The notes under the pieces are model-generated. The model worked only from the letters and a program-made list of their open reading frames with translations. It made no database searches and was not told the origin of the DNA. A stretch of DNA of 64,000 nucleotides from Myxococcota bacterium. Lineage in GTDB: Bacteria > Myxococcota_A > UBA9160 > UBA4427. The stretch lies in contig JAQWRT010000045.1 of the NCBI GenBank assembly GCA_029243605.1, forward strand, positions 62,001-126,000, given 5' to 3'. The translations under genes were made by a program, and so were the position numbers. Each line of letters starts with the position of its first letter. The stretch's first letter is position 1. Of the stretch, positions 1 to 8,730 are shown in pieces.

Positions 1-637
1 CCAGATGCACCACCGATCCATGAGAATCGCCGAGAATCTGGATCTCAATATGCCGAGCGCGCGCCACGTATCGTTCGAGGAAGACCCGATCATCACCGAA
101 CCCGCTAGCGGCCTCGCGCTGGGCTGCAGCGACAGACTCTTCCAGGTCGTCCGCCGAACGAACAACTCGCATACCCTTGCCACCACCGCCCGCAGAGGCC
201 TTGACGAGAAGGGGGTAGCCCACGGCATCGCCCTCCGTGGGATCTTCACTGCCAGGCAGCGTGGGCACCTCGGCCTTCTGGGCAAGCGCCTTGGCCGTGA
301 TTTTGTCTCCCATCTGCTCGATGACTTTTGGAGATGGGCCCACCCAGGCGATACCCGCGCCGGTGACATCGGCGGCAAAACTCGGGTTCTCGGAAAGGAA
401 GCCGTAGCCGGGATGGATCGCACCGGCGCCCGTCGCCTGAGCGGCCTCCAAGATCGCCTTGCCATCAAGGTAGGAAGTCGGCAGGCGAACGGCCTCGTCC
501 GCATCGTCGACAAAGGGCGCGTCGGCATCGGCGTCGACGTATACCGCCACGGTTCGAATTCCCATAGCCCGTGCGCCGCGAATGACGCGCCGGGCGATCT
601 CACCTCGGTTGGCTACCAGAAGCGTTGAAAAGCTCAC
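1..637 (-). CDS. Biotin carboxylase subunit of an acyl-CoA carboxylase (partial, runs off the window start)
   Basis: Minus-strand translation from GTG at 637 reads MSFSTLLVANRGEIARRVIRGARAMGIRTVAVYVDADADAPFVDDADEAVRLP...AIHPGYGFLSENPSFA, the canonical biotin-carboxylase N-terminus. It overlaps the upstream stop by 4 nt (GTGA). Confidence 0.93.
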   Translation of the reverse strand, partial: MSFSTLLVANRGEIARRVIRGARAMGIRTVAVYVDADADAPFVDDADEAVRLPTSYLDGKAILEAAQATGAGAIHPGYGFLSENPSFAADVTGAGIAWVGPSPKVIEQMGDKITAKALAQKAEVPTLPGSEDPTEGDAVGYPLLVKASAGGGGKGMRVVRSADDLEESVAAAQREAASGFGDDRVFLERYVARARHIEIQILGDSHGSVVHL

Positions 638-2301
638 AGTCTGAATACCCCGTATCCTTCCGCACCTTCCACCGCCTTGGCCCGAACTACGGAAAGGCAG
701 ATCCCGAGCACCGTCCGGGTGTCTCGGGGATCAATGATGCCGTCATCGCTGATTGCGCCGCTGGCCTCAAGAGCAAGAGAGCCCGCATCTTGGGCCGCTT
801 CCACGCCAGCCCTAATTTTCGCATCCGCGTCTTCGTCGAATTCTTCACCTTTGCGCATGGCCTGCCCTCGTCGAACCATCGACATGACGCCAGCGATTTG
901 TTTGCCGCCCATCACAGCGATCTTCGCGCTCGGCCAGATGAAGGTGAAACGGTTGTTGTAGGCCCGGCCAGACATGGCATAGGTTGCCGCCCCATACGAG
1001 TTTCCGAGAATCACCGTGATGTGCGGAACCGTCGAGTTCGTCACTGCGTTGATCATCTGGGAACCCTTCTTGATGATCCCGGCATGCTCAACTTCTCGCC
1101 CAACCACGAAGCCTGTCACGTTTTGCAGGAAGAGGAGTGGTACATCGATCTGATTGCAGAGTTGGATGAAATGCGCCGCTTTCTCCGCTGCTTCTGGGTT
1201 GAGAACCCCATTATTTCCGAGGATTCCGATGGGGTAACCCTGGATCGATGCCCAACCGCAGATCAGCGTAGTGCCGTAACGGGGCTTGAATTCCTCGAAG
1301 CGCGATCCATCGACTACCCGAGCCACCACATCGCGAACATCGACCGGCCGGCGGAGGTCGGCGCTCATGATCCCCAGAAGGTCTTCGGGGTCGTAGACCG
1401 GCTCCTCGGCTTTCAGGCTGGGAGGCGGGCCGGCCTTCTGGAAATTCAGATGGGAGACGACCTCCCGGCAGAGACGAAGCGCGTCGGGTTCGTCCTCGGC
1501 CAGGTATTCCCCCAGGCCCGAAATCTCTGCGTGCATTTTGGCGCCGCCCAGAGTCTCGTCGTCTGACTCCTCGCCGGTTGCCATCTTCACCAGGGGCGGA
1601 CCCGCCAGAAAGATTTTGGATTGCTCCTTGATCACGATGTTGTAGTCGGACATCCCGGGCTGGTAAGCACCACCCGCAGTCGAAGATCCAAAAACCACAC
1701 AAACCGTCGGAATCTCGAGCTTTGAGAGCTCGATCATTTCGTAGAAAAAGCGACCCGTCTCGGCAAAGTGGTCCACTTTCGCAGGTCGGCTCTTCTTCTT
1801 TTTATTGTCTCCGCCGTCGCCCCCGCCTCCCCCTCGGCGGAGATCGGCACCCGCAGATTCGACGAAGCTCACGTAGGGAATCCCGTTATCACGTGCGATC
1901 TCGAGGGCACGCATCCACTTCTTCCCGACATAGGGGGTCAACGCCCCGCCGAGCACCGTGGGGTCATTGGCAAAGATCACGCACTCGACCCCCGCAATAA
2001 CGCCGATTCCCAACACCGCACCGCCCCCGACGACGTAGTCCGAGTTGTAGCCGGCCAGGGAACTGATCTCGAGGAAGGGGCTGTCGGGGTCCAGGGCCAG
2101 GGAAATGCGCTCCCGAACCGGCAATTTCCCGCGCTTCGCCAGGCGCTCGTGATGGGCCGGGCCTCCGCCGGCCTCGGCCTCTTCGAGAAGGTCATCGATG
2201 ACCGACAATTTTTCGAGCATCGCGTCGCGGTTCTCACCGAATTCATCGCTGCGCGTATTGAGACTCGAATTCAAGGGGGGAGCAAGCAGGGAGGGGTGCA
2301 T
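634..2301 (-). CDS. Acyl-CoA carboxylase carboxyltransferase (beta) subunit, methylcrotonoyl/propionyl-CoA carboxylase-like
   Basis: Motifs PLLFLQNVTGFVVGREVEHAGIIKKGSQMINAV, ILGNSYGAATYAMSGRAYNNRFTFIWPSAKIAVMGGKQIAGVM; start chosen at MHPSLLAPP within the longer ORF. Confidence 0.92.
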   Translation of the reverse strand: MHPSLLAPPLNSSLNTRSDEFGENRDAMLEKLSVIDDLLEEAEAGGGPAHHERLAKRGKLPVRERISLALDPDSPFLEISSLAGYNSDYVVGGGAVLGIGVIAGVECVIFANDPTVLGGALTPYVGKKWMRALEIARDNGIPYVSFVESAGADLRRGGGGGDGGDNKKKKSRPAKVDHFAETGRFFYEMIELSKLEIPTVCVVFGSSTAGGAYQPGMSDYNIVIKEQSKIFLAGPPLVKMATGEESDDETLGGAKMHAEISGLGEYLAEDEPDALRLCREVVSHLNFQKAGPPPSLKAEEPVYDPEDLLGIMSADLRRPVDVRDVVARVVDGSRFEEFKPRYGTTLICGWASIQGYPIGILGNNGVLNPEAAEKAAHFIQLCNQIDVPLLFLQNVTGFVVGREVEHAGIIKKGSQMINAVTNSTVPHITVILGNSYGAATYAMSGRAYNNRFTFIWPSAKIAVMGGKQIAGVMSMVRRGQAMRKGEEFDEDADAKIRAGVEAAQDAGSLALEASGAISDDGIIDPRDTRTVLGICLSVVRAKAVEGAEGYGVFRL

Positions 2302-2371
2302 TCGCTTCTCGTTATCCTTTGCTGGGGTCCTGGGAACCGGATCGGCTCGCGTTGACGGACAGGTAACGCTT

Positions 2372-2401
2372 ATGGTAAGAATAGGCAACAAATATTACCA
2401 T
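2372..2401. promoter_or_regulatory. Candidate operator: inverted repeat ATGGTAA-N16-TTACCAT in a divergent promoter region
   Basis: Perfect 7-bp arms at 2372-2378 and 2395-2401, with an extra GGTAA at 2362-2366, between divergent carboxylase and enoyl-CoA hydratase genes. Confidence 0.45.
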
Positions 2402-2415
2402 CTCCAGGGGGCCCA

Positions 2416-3234
2416 ATGAGCCAGTCAGAGCCGAATGCAACCCATCAGGCCAAGGACTTTTCGGAGGAACTCCGGGTCGAACGATCGGGAAACGGGGTCG
2501 TCACCCTCACCCTCAACCGACCCCATGTGAAGAATGCCCTCACCTCCGAAATGTGGGAGCCCCTTCGTCAGATCTTCCACGAGGTACGTGAGACCTCGAG
2601 CGATCGGGTTCTCGTCATCACCGGCGCGGCGGGTGCTTTTTGTGCCGGCGCCGACTTGAGCGGAGGCTCGGCAACCGGCGGGCACGCTATGGAGTCGATG
2701 CACAGTGTCAGCGCCGCCGCCCTGGCGCTTCACACTCTGACCAAGCCCACCCTCGCCAAAGTTGGCGGTGATGCGGTGGGGGCCGGTATGAACCTGGCCC
2801 TGGGTTGCGATCTCGTCGTGGCGGGCGAAAGCGCCCGCTTCTCGGAAATCTTTGCCCGGCGCGGTCTCTCGGTCGATTTCGGCGGAACGTGGCTACTCCC
2901 ACGACTGGTGGGGATCCACAAAGCCAAGGAACTCGCCCTGCTCGCCGATATTGTCCCTGCACGAGAAGCCATGGAACTCGGCATCATCAACCGCGTCATC
3001 CCCGATGACGAGCTCGATCTCTTCGTGGACGATTGGGCAAATCGGCTGGCAGCTGGTCCCCCTCTCGCCCTTCAGATGACCAAGCGCATGCTCGCCAACT
3101 CCCTGGGATCGAGTTTTTCCGAGGCCCTGGATGCCGAGGCCTGGTCCCAGACTGTGAATTTTGGAAGCAAGGACACCATCGAGGGCATCGTGGCTTTCGT
3201 TGAGAAGAGACCTCCCCAGTTCAAGGGGTGCTAG
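2416..3234 (+). CDS. Enoyl-CoA hydratase/isomerase family protein
   Basis: Crotonase motifs: VTLTLNRPHVKNALTSEM, VITGAAGAFCAGADLSGG, KVGGDAVGAGMNLALGCDLVVAGESARFSEIFARRGLSVDFGGTWLLPRLVG. Confidence 0.93.
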   Translation: MSQSEPNATHQAKDFSEELRVERSGNGVVTLTLNRPHVKNALTSEMWEPLRQIFHEVRETSSDRVLVITGAAGAFCAGADLSGGSATGGHAMESMHSVSAAALALHTLTKPTLAKVGGDAVGAGMNLALGCDLVVAGESARFSEIFARRGLSVDFGGTWLLPRLVGIHKAKELALLADIVPAREAMELGIINRVIPDDELDLFVDDWANRLAAGPPLALQMTKRMLANSLGSSFSEALDAEAWSQTVNFGSKDTIEGIVAFVEKRPPQFKGC

Positions 3235-3249
3235 ATAATTGGAGCGCTG

Positions 3250-4026
3250 ATGGAACCCGTACGAGTCACGACCGAACACGGCATCATGACCGCCACTCTG
3301 GTCGATGTCGACAACCGCAACGCCTTGGGATCCGCCCTTCTCAACGGCCTCATCGACGCCATCGCAACGGCCAATGCCGACCCCGATTTGCGCGCGGTCG
3401 TTATTACCAACGAGGGGTCGACCTTCTGCGCGGGTGCGAACCTCAAGGAACAATCTGGCACGGTCAAGACCCAGGGAAATTCCAATATAGGCTTCGGTGA
3501 TCTGCTTGAGGCCATTCAGCAATCGCCGACTCCGATTCTCGGAAAAATTCGCGGACACGTAGTCGGGGGTGGCAACGGACTCGCTGCAGCCCTTGACATT
3601 TCCATTGCCGATGAAGCTGTCAAATTCGGTTTCACCGAGGTTCGTTTGGGCGTGATTCCGGCGATTATTTCGGTGGTCTGTCTGCCCAAAATGCGCGCCG
3701 GTGAAGCCATGGAAGCCTTCCTGCGAGGCAATCGGTTTCCAGCCAGTCGAGCTGCCGAGCTCGGACTTATCAATCGCGCGGTCCCCGCCGATCAACTCGA
3801 CGCCGCCGTGGAAGAAGTACTCGCCGACCTTCGCAAAGGGGGGCCGAGCGCCCTGGGACTCGCGAAGCGCCTCGTCTACGAGGTCCCTGCCATGGAACAG
3901 AAAGAAGCTTTCAAGTACACGGCACGACTCTCTGCGAAACTTTTTGCAGGGGAAGAGGCAAAGGAAGGCATGGCGGCTTTTCTCGGGCGACGCAAAGCCG
4001 CTTGGGCCGAAGAAGATGATGCCTGA
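3250..4026 (+). CDS. Enoyl-CoA hydratase/isomerase family protein (methylglutaconyl-CoA hydratase-like)
   Basis: FCAGANLKEQS, KIRGHVVGGGNGLAAALDISIADEAVKFGFTEVRLGVIPAIIS. Confidence 0.92.
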   Translation: MEPVRVTTEHGIMTATLVDVDNRNALGSALLNGLIDAIATANADPDLRAVVITNEGSTFCAGANLKEQSGTVKTQGNSNIGFGDLLEAIQQSPTPILGKIRGHVVGGGNGLAAALDISIADEAVKFGFTEVRLGVIPAIISVVCLPKMRAGEAMEAFLRGNRFPASRAAELGLINRAVPADQLDAAVEEVLADLRKGGPSALGLAKRLVYEVPAMEQKEAFKYTARLSAKLFAGEEAKEGMAAFLGRRKAAWAEEDDA

Positions 4027-4155
4027 CCCCCGCGCGAAACCCATGCCATTGCCCTTTGGGCTCGTCCGACCTCCTACACAAATCGAATAGGCAAAAACCC
4101 GTCAAGGCCGCGCTCCGGATCTCTCGGTACCGCGACAAACGGAGGACCCCCCCAG

Positions 4156-5274
4156 ATGCGATCCAAGCTGGCCCAGGATATGGGCCTCGAGTTTCCGATT
4201 TTTGCTTTTACCCACTGCCGTGACGTAGCCGCCGCTGTCTCGAAGGCGGGCGGGCTCGGCGTCCTGGGGGTAGCGGGCCATTCGCTGAAAAACCTCAGGA
4301 TGGAACTCGAGTGGATTGAAAATGAAGTAGGCGACAAGCCCTACGGTGTCGACCTGCTCCTGCCCACCAAATTCGCAGGGAGTGATCGAGGCGGCTTCGA
4401 CGCTTCGCAATTGGATGAGCGGATTCCCGAGGAGCACAGACGTTTCCTTGACGACCTGCTGGAACAGCACGAAGTGCCTGAACTGCCCGAGGATGTCCGT
4501 CTGGCCCCAGAATTTGCCGTCGGCTACGAGAAGCAACGCGACGTCATCGAACTCGTGTTTGAGCACAATATCAGCCTGATCGCGAGCGCCCTCGGCCCGC
4601 CTCCGGCATGGATGATCGAACGGGGCCGGGAAAAGGGCGTCAAGGTCGCCGCCCTCGCGGGAACCGTAGAGCATGCCCGTCGCCATGTAGAAGCGGGCGT
4701 GGATATCGTGGTCGCCCAAGGCTACGAAGCCGGCGGACATACCGGCGAAGTCTCTACAATGGTTTTGGTCCCCGAGGTCGTCGACGCCGTGGATCCGGTG
4801 CCTGTTCTGGCCGCCGGAGGCATCGGCAACGGGCGACAGGTAACAGCCGCCCTGGCCCTGGGAGCTCAGGGCGTTTGGGCCGGTTCTATCTGGCTCACCA
4901 CCGAGGAAGCCGAAACACATCCCGTGGTCAAGGAGAAGTTTCTCGAGGCCACCTCGAACGACACCCTTCGCAGTCGCTCTCTCACGGGCAAACCCGCCCG
5001 GCAGCTCCGCAGTGCCTGGACCGATGCCTGGGACGACGCCTCCAACCCAGACCCCCTCCCCATGCCCCTACAGCCCCGGCTCGTGCGCGAGGCCCGGGCG
5101 CGCATCTCACGATCCTCCCACAAAAACCCCGGGGCGCGAGCTCTGGACAACTATTTCGTGGGGCAGATCGTCGGCTCCATGAATCACGTGAAATCGGTTC
5201 GCACAGTCATCGAAGATCTCGTTGGCGAGTACGCCGATACCATGTCACGCCTAGACGATCTGGCGGACGACTAG
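4156..5274 (+). CDS. Nitronate monooxygenase / 2-nitropropane dioxygenase family FMN protein
   Basis: GVDIVVAQGYEAGGHTGEVSTMVLVPEVVDAV, PVLAAGGIGNGRQVTAALALGAQGVWAGSIWLTTEEAETHP. Confidence 0.9.
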   Translation: MRSKLAQDMGLEFPIFAFTHCRDVAAAVSKAGGLGVLGVAGHSLKNLRMELEWIENEVGDKPYGVDLLLPTKFAGSDRGGFDASQLDERIPEEHRRFLDDLLEQHEVPELPEDVRLAPEFAVGYEKQRDVIELVFEHNISLIASALGPPPAWMIERGREKGVKVAALAGTVEHARRHVEAGVDIVVAQGYEAGGHTGEVSTMVLVPEVVDAVDPVPVLAAGGIGNGRQVTAALALGAQGVWAGSIWLTTEEAETHPVVKEKFLEATSNDTLRSRSLTGKPARQLRSAWTDAWDDASNPDPLPMPLQPRLVREARARISRSSHKNPGARALDNYFVGQIVGSMNHVKSVRTVIEDLVGEYADTMSRLDDLADD

Positions 5275-5337
5275 CCAGGAGCTGGCCATGCCCCATACCC
5301 TCGGTGGGCCAACTCCTCGAATAAAACGAGTCCATCC

Positions 5338-6483
5338 ATGAGCGACGATCTTTACTCCACCCCCGAACACGAACTTTTCCGAGCGACAATTCGCCAATTT
5401 GTCGAGGACGAATTACGACCGCGGGCTAGGGAGTTTGATGCCCAGGGATACTTCGACAAGTCTCTCTACAAGAAGATGGGCGACCTCGGCATGTTGGGCC
5501 TTCGCTACGACGAGAAGTGGGGAGGTGCTGGTCTTGACTGGTCCTTCTCCGCTGTCCTCTTCGAGGAGCTTGGCCGAAGCGACAACGCCGGCGTCACCAT
5601 GGGGATCAGCGTACATACCGATATGGCCACGCCCTCTCTCCATCAATTCGGAAGCGACGAGCTGAAGAAGCATTTTCTCGTGCCCTCTATTGCCGGAGAG
5701 ATGGTCAGTGCAATCGCTGTCACCGAACCCGACGCGGGCTCAGACGTGGCCGGGATCAAGACTCGCGCGGTCCTCGATGGTGATGAATGGGTAATCAACG
5801 GATCGAAGATCTACATCACCAACGCCGCCACTGCCGATTGGCTCTGCCTGCTCGCGGTTACGGATCCCGAAGCGGGTTATAGCGGTTACTCACAGATTAT
5901 TGTCCCAACAGACTCAGCCGGTTTTAGCTACGAACTCCTCGACAAGATCGGCAATAGAGGGTCCGATACGGGCCAGCTCTTTTTTGACAGCGTCCGGGTT
6001 CCCGTCAGCCACACCATCGGCGAGATCGGCCGAGGCTTTCAGCAACAGATGATGCAATTCCAGGATGAACGCCTGGTCGCCTGCGTCTCGAGTGTTGCCG
6101 CTGCCAAGGATGTCTGGGAAGCGACGAGGAAATGGGCCGAAGAACGCGTTCTCTTCGGGAAACCTCTCTCCAAGATGCAGAACACCCAGTTCAGGTTCGT
6201 CGAAATGCTCACCGAGATTACTGCGGCTCACGAGCTCGTCCGAGCTTGCGTGCGCAGAGTGGTCGCGGGCGAGGATGCCACCGAGATGATCAGCATGGCG
6301 AAGCTGTTCTGTGCCCGTGTATCCCGGAGCGTCGCTGACCAATGCATCCAATTCAGCGGAGGGTATGGTTATATGCGAGAGAGCCCGGCCGGACGCGCAT
6401 TCGTCGACTCCAGACTGGGAAGCATCGGCGGTGGTTCTGACGAGACAATGATGCATTATCTCGCCAAACAACTGGGCTTTTAG
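5338..6483 (+). CDS. Acyl-CoA dehydrogenase (isovaleryl-/long-chain-type)
   Basis: AVTEPDAGSDVAGIKTRAVLDGDEWVINGSKIYITNA; QDERLVA helix, where IVD/LCAD-type enzymes carry the catalytic Glu; FSGGYGYMRESPAGR. Confidence 0.92.
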   Translation: MSDDLYSTPEHELFRATIRQFVEDELRPRAREFDAQGYFDKSLYKKMGDLGMLGLRYDEKWGGAGLDWSFSAVLFEELGRSDNAGVTMGISVHTDMATPSLHQFGSDELKKHFLVPSIAGEMVSAIAVTEPDAGSDVAGIKTRAVLDGDEWVINGSKIYITNAATADWLCLLAVTDPEAGYSGYSQIIVPTDSAGFSYELLDKIGNRGSDTGQLFFDSVRVPVSHTIGEIGRGFQQQMMQFQDERLVACVSSVAAAKDVWEATRKWAEERVLFGKPLSKMQNTQFRFVEMLTEITAAHELVRACVRRVVAGEDATEMISMAKLFCARVSRSVADQCIQFSGGYGYMRESPAGRAFVDSRLGSIGGGSDETMMHYLAKQLGF

Positions 6484-6559
6484 AACCTTTCGTTGGCAGG
6501 ATCCCGCCCCATTTCCACGAGATTCAACTCACGATCCCACAGAAGGATCAGGAGAAAAA

Positions 6560-7351
6560 ATGCTACAAGAAAGTGCTGACCTCCTCGCCGAAGCCGAAGA
6601 GCTCCACGATTTCCTACTGACCCTAGACCCAGAAGACTGGGATCGTCCGACGGGCTTCATGAACTGGACCCCCTGGGATGTGGTGGCCCACCTTCATTAT
6701 TTCGACCTGGTCTCCCTAACCGCGCTGGAAGGCGAGGAGCCCTTTATCGCCAAACGAGACGCCTTGATCGGCTCCATTGGCAAGGGCATGACCAATGCCC
6801 AGGTTGCCCGAAGCGAGTTGGGTGAAATATCGCCTGAGGAGCTCCTCAAACGGTGGATCACCACGTGCCGCCTCATGGCGACGGAATTGGGAGAATCCAA
6901 TCCCAAAAGACGCCTGCCCTGGTTCGGCCCCGATATGGGCGTGCGCATGTTCACCACCGCACGATGTATGGAAACCTGGGCCCATGGCCAAGAGGTCTAC
7001 GACCTCAAAGGCGCGCATCGTAGCTATAACGACCGAATCAAAAATGTGGCCGCCATCGGGATACGAACTTTTGGCTGGACCTTTATCAACAGAAAACTCG
7101 AGATCCCGGGCCCTCCCCCCTATGTCCGCCTGGTTGCACCATCAGGCGAAATCTGGGAATGGAACGACCCCAGCGAAACCGACTACGTCAAGGGGAGCGC
7201 CGCGGAGTTTTGCCACGTCGTCACCCAGGGAAGAAATATTGGGGATACCGCCCTCGAAGTCGGCGGCGAAGTCGCCAAGGAATGGATGAGCATCGCCCAG
7301 TGCTTCGCAGGCGGCCCCGTCGACCCGCCTAAACCTGGCGAACGCCAATAA
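6560..7351 (+). CDS. TIGR03084-like / DinB-type mycothiol-maleylpyruvate-isomerase-fold protein
   Basis: LLTLDPEDWDRPTGFMNWTPWDVVAHLHYFD ... TARCMETWAHGQEVYDL, with the His-rich DinB-like helix pattern. Confidence 0.7.
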   Translation: MLQESADLLAEAEELHDFLLTLDPEDWDRPTGFMNWTPWDVVAHLHYFDLVSLTALEGEEPFIAKRDALIGSIGKGMTNAQVARSELGEISPEELLKRWITTCRLMATELGESNPKRRLPWFGPDMGVRMFTTARCMETWAHGQEVYDLKGAHRSYNDRIKNVAAIGIRTFGWTFINRKLEIPGPPPYVRLVAPSGEIWEWNDPSETDYVKGSAAEFCHVVTQGRNIGDTALEVGGEVAKEWMSIAQCFAGGPVDPPKPGERQ

Positions 7352-7394
7352 ACGGAATGCACGCCTGACCAGGCGGACGACAACCCGTACATGT

Positions 7395-7450
7395 AAGACG
7401 TGAGAATTGAGACGTGACAAGCGAGACGTGACAAGCGAGACGTGAAAGGA
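7395..7450. repeat. Four-unit 14-bp tandem repeat upstream of an acyl-CoA dehydrogenase
   Basis: aagacgtgagaatt / gagacgtgacaagc / gagacgtgacaagc / gagacgtgaaagga at 7395, 7409, 7423 and 7437. The core (a/g)agacgtga appears in all four units. Confidence 0.85.
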
Positions 7451-7455
7451 AACCC

Positions 7456-8652
7456 ATGGATCTATCATACGGACAACAATACGAGAATTTTCGGAGAGAG
7501 GTCCGATCCTTTCTCGAAGAGAACAAGCCCAGCCAGGGTGAATCACCCCTCTCGAGTGGCCGACGACAGCGACTGGTCGAATGGCTGAGCTTGCAGATTG
7601 AGCACGGATATTGGGCTCGAACCATCCCGAAGAAATACGGTGGCTACGGCGCAGAACCCGACTTGCTCGAAACCGTGATCATGGATGAGGAATTCAACCG
7701 CGCGGGTATTCCCCGCGGAATGTCGAGCCAAGGGCCTTCGATGCTCGTTCCCACTCTCCTCGAACACGGCAGCGAGGAACAGCGACTTCGCTGGATCTCT
7801 CCGACCATGCGAGGCGAGATCATGTGGTGCCAGGGTTATTCCGAGCCTGGCTCGGGTAGCGATCTTGCCAGCCTCCAGACTGCTGCGAAGGAAGACGGCG
7901 ACGATTTCCTGATTAATGGCCAGAAGATTTGGACGAGTACTGCAGACCGATCTCAGATGATCTTTATCCTTGTGCGTACAGAACCCGACGCACCCAAGCA
8001 CTCGGGTATCAGCTACATCCTGCTCCCCATGGACACTCCCGGCATCGAGGTACAACCCCTTCGAACCATGTCCGGGGATTTGGGCGAAAATTCGTTCAAT
8101 CAAGTCTTCTTTACCGACGTCCGAGTGCCCCAAGCCAACGTCGTGGGTAAACGAGGAGAGGGTTGGCGCATCGCGAACACCACCCTGAAGCATGAGCGAA
8201 ATAGTCTCAACGCGAATAGCGAGGGGACAATGATGAAACTCATGCGTCTCATGGAGACGGAAACCTGCAACGGTGTTTCTGCCATGGCGAGCCCAGTATT
8301 CAGAGATCGCCTCATGCAACTGCAAGCACGATCCATGGCGATGAAATTTCATGCCATGAGGATGCTCACATGCAGCCTCAAAGACGAAGCTCCCGGAGTG
8401 GCTGGCCTCATAACCAAGCTCAGAAACTGTCAGCTGAACTTCGACATCTCGTCCCTAGCCATCGACGTCATGGGCGAACTCGGAGCACTCTACGACCATA
8501 CGCCCTACGAGCGAGATTTGGGCTACTGGCAGGCTCACTCGTTCTTCTCGCTCGGCCTGATCATTGGCGGCGGAACAGCCCAGATCCAAAAAAATATCAT
8601 TTCGGAGCGCGGCCTCGGGATGCCCAGGGAACCAAAGCCCGCCAAGGCATGA
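7456..8652 (+). CDS. Acyl-CoA dehydrogenase (FadE28/29-like)
   Basis: WCQGYSEPGSGSDLASLQTAAKEDGDDFLINGQKIWTSTADRSQMIFILVRT; TLKHERNSL; GGGTAQIQKNIISERGLGMPREPK. Confidence 0.92.
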   Translation: MDLSYGQQYENFRREVRSFLEENKPSQGESPLSSGRRQRLVEWLSLQIEHGYWARTIPKKYGGYGAEPDLLETVIMDEEFNRAGIPRGMSSQGPSMLVPTLLEHGSEEQRLRWISPTMRGEIMWCQGYSEPGSGSDLASLQTAAKEDGDDFLINGQKIWTSTADRSQMIFILVRTEPDAPKHSGISYILLPMDTPGIEVQPLRTMSGDLGENSFNQVFFTDVRVPQANVVGKRGEGWRIANTTLKHERNSLNANSEGTMMKLMRLMETETCNGVSAMASPVFRDRLMQLQARSMAMKFHAMRMLTCSLKDEAPGVAGLITKLRNCQLNFDISSLAIDVMGELGALYDHTPYERDLGYWQAHSFFSLGLIIGGGTAQIQKNIISERGLGMPREPKPAKA

Positions 8653-8730
8653 TGGGCTCCACCGCAGAATACCCACTCCATTCCTGGGCAAATGAACCCC
8701 GAACGAACCGCGCACGCACAAGGAAAAAAA

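Noticed and set aside
5-628. 207-aa + strand ORF
   Set aside because: Antisense of the biotin carboxylase reading frame (LLVANRGEIARRVIRGARAMG), a typical GC-rich shadow ORF.
625-1566. 313-aa + strand ORF
   Set aside because: Antisense of the carboxyltransferase gene; no recognisable motifs.
2893-4044. 383-aa - strand ORF
   Set aside because: Shadow ORF antisense to the two enoyl-CoA hydratase genes.
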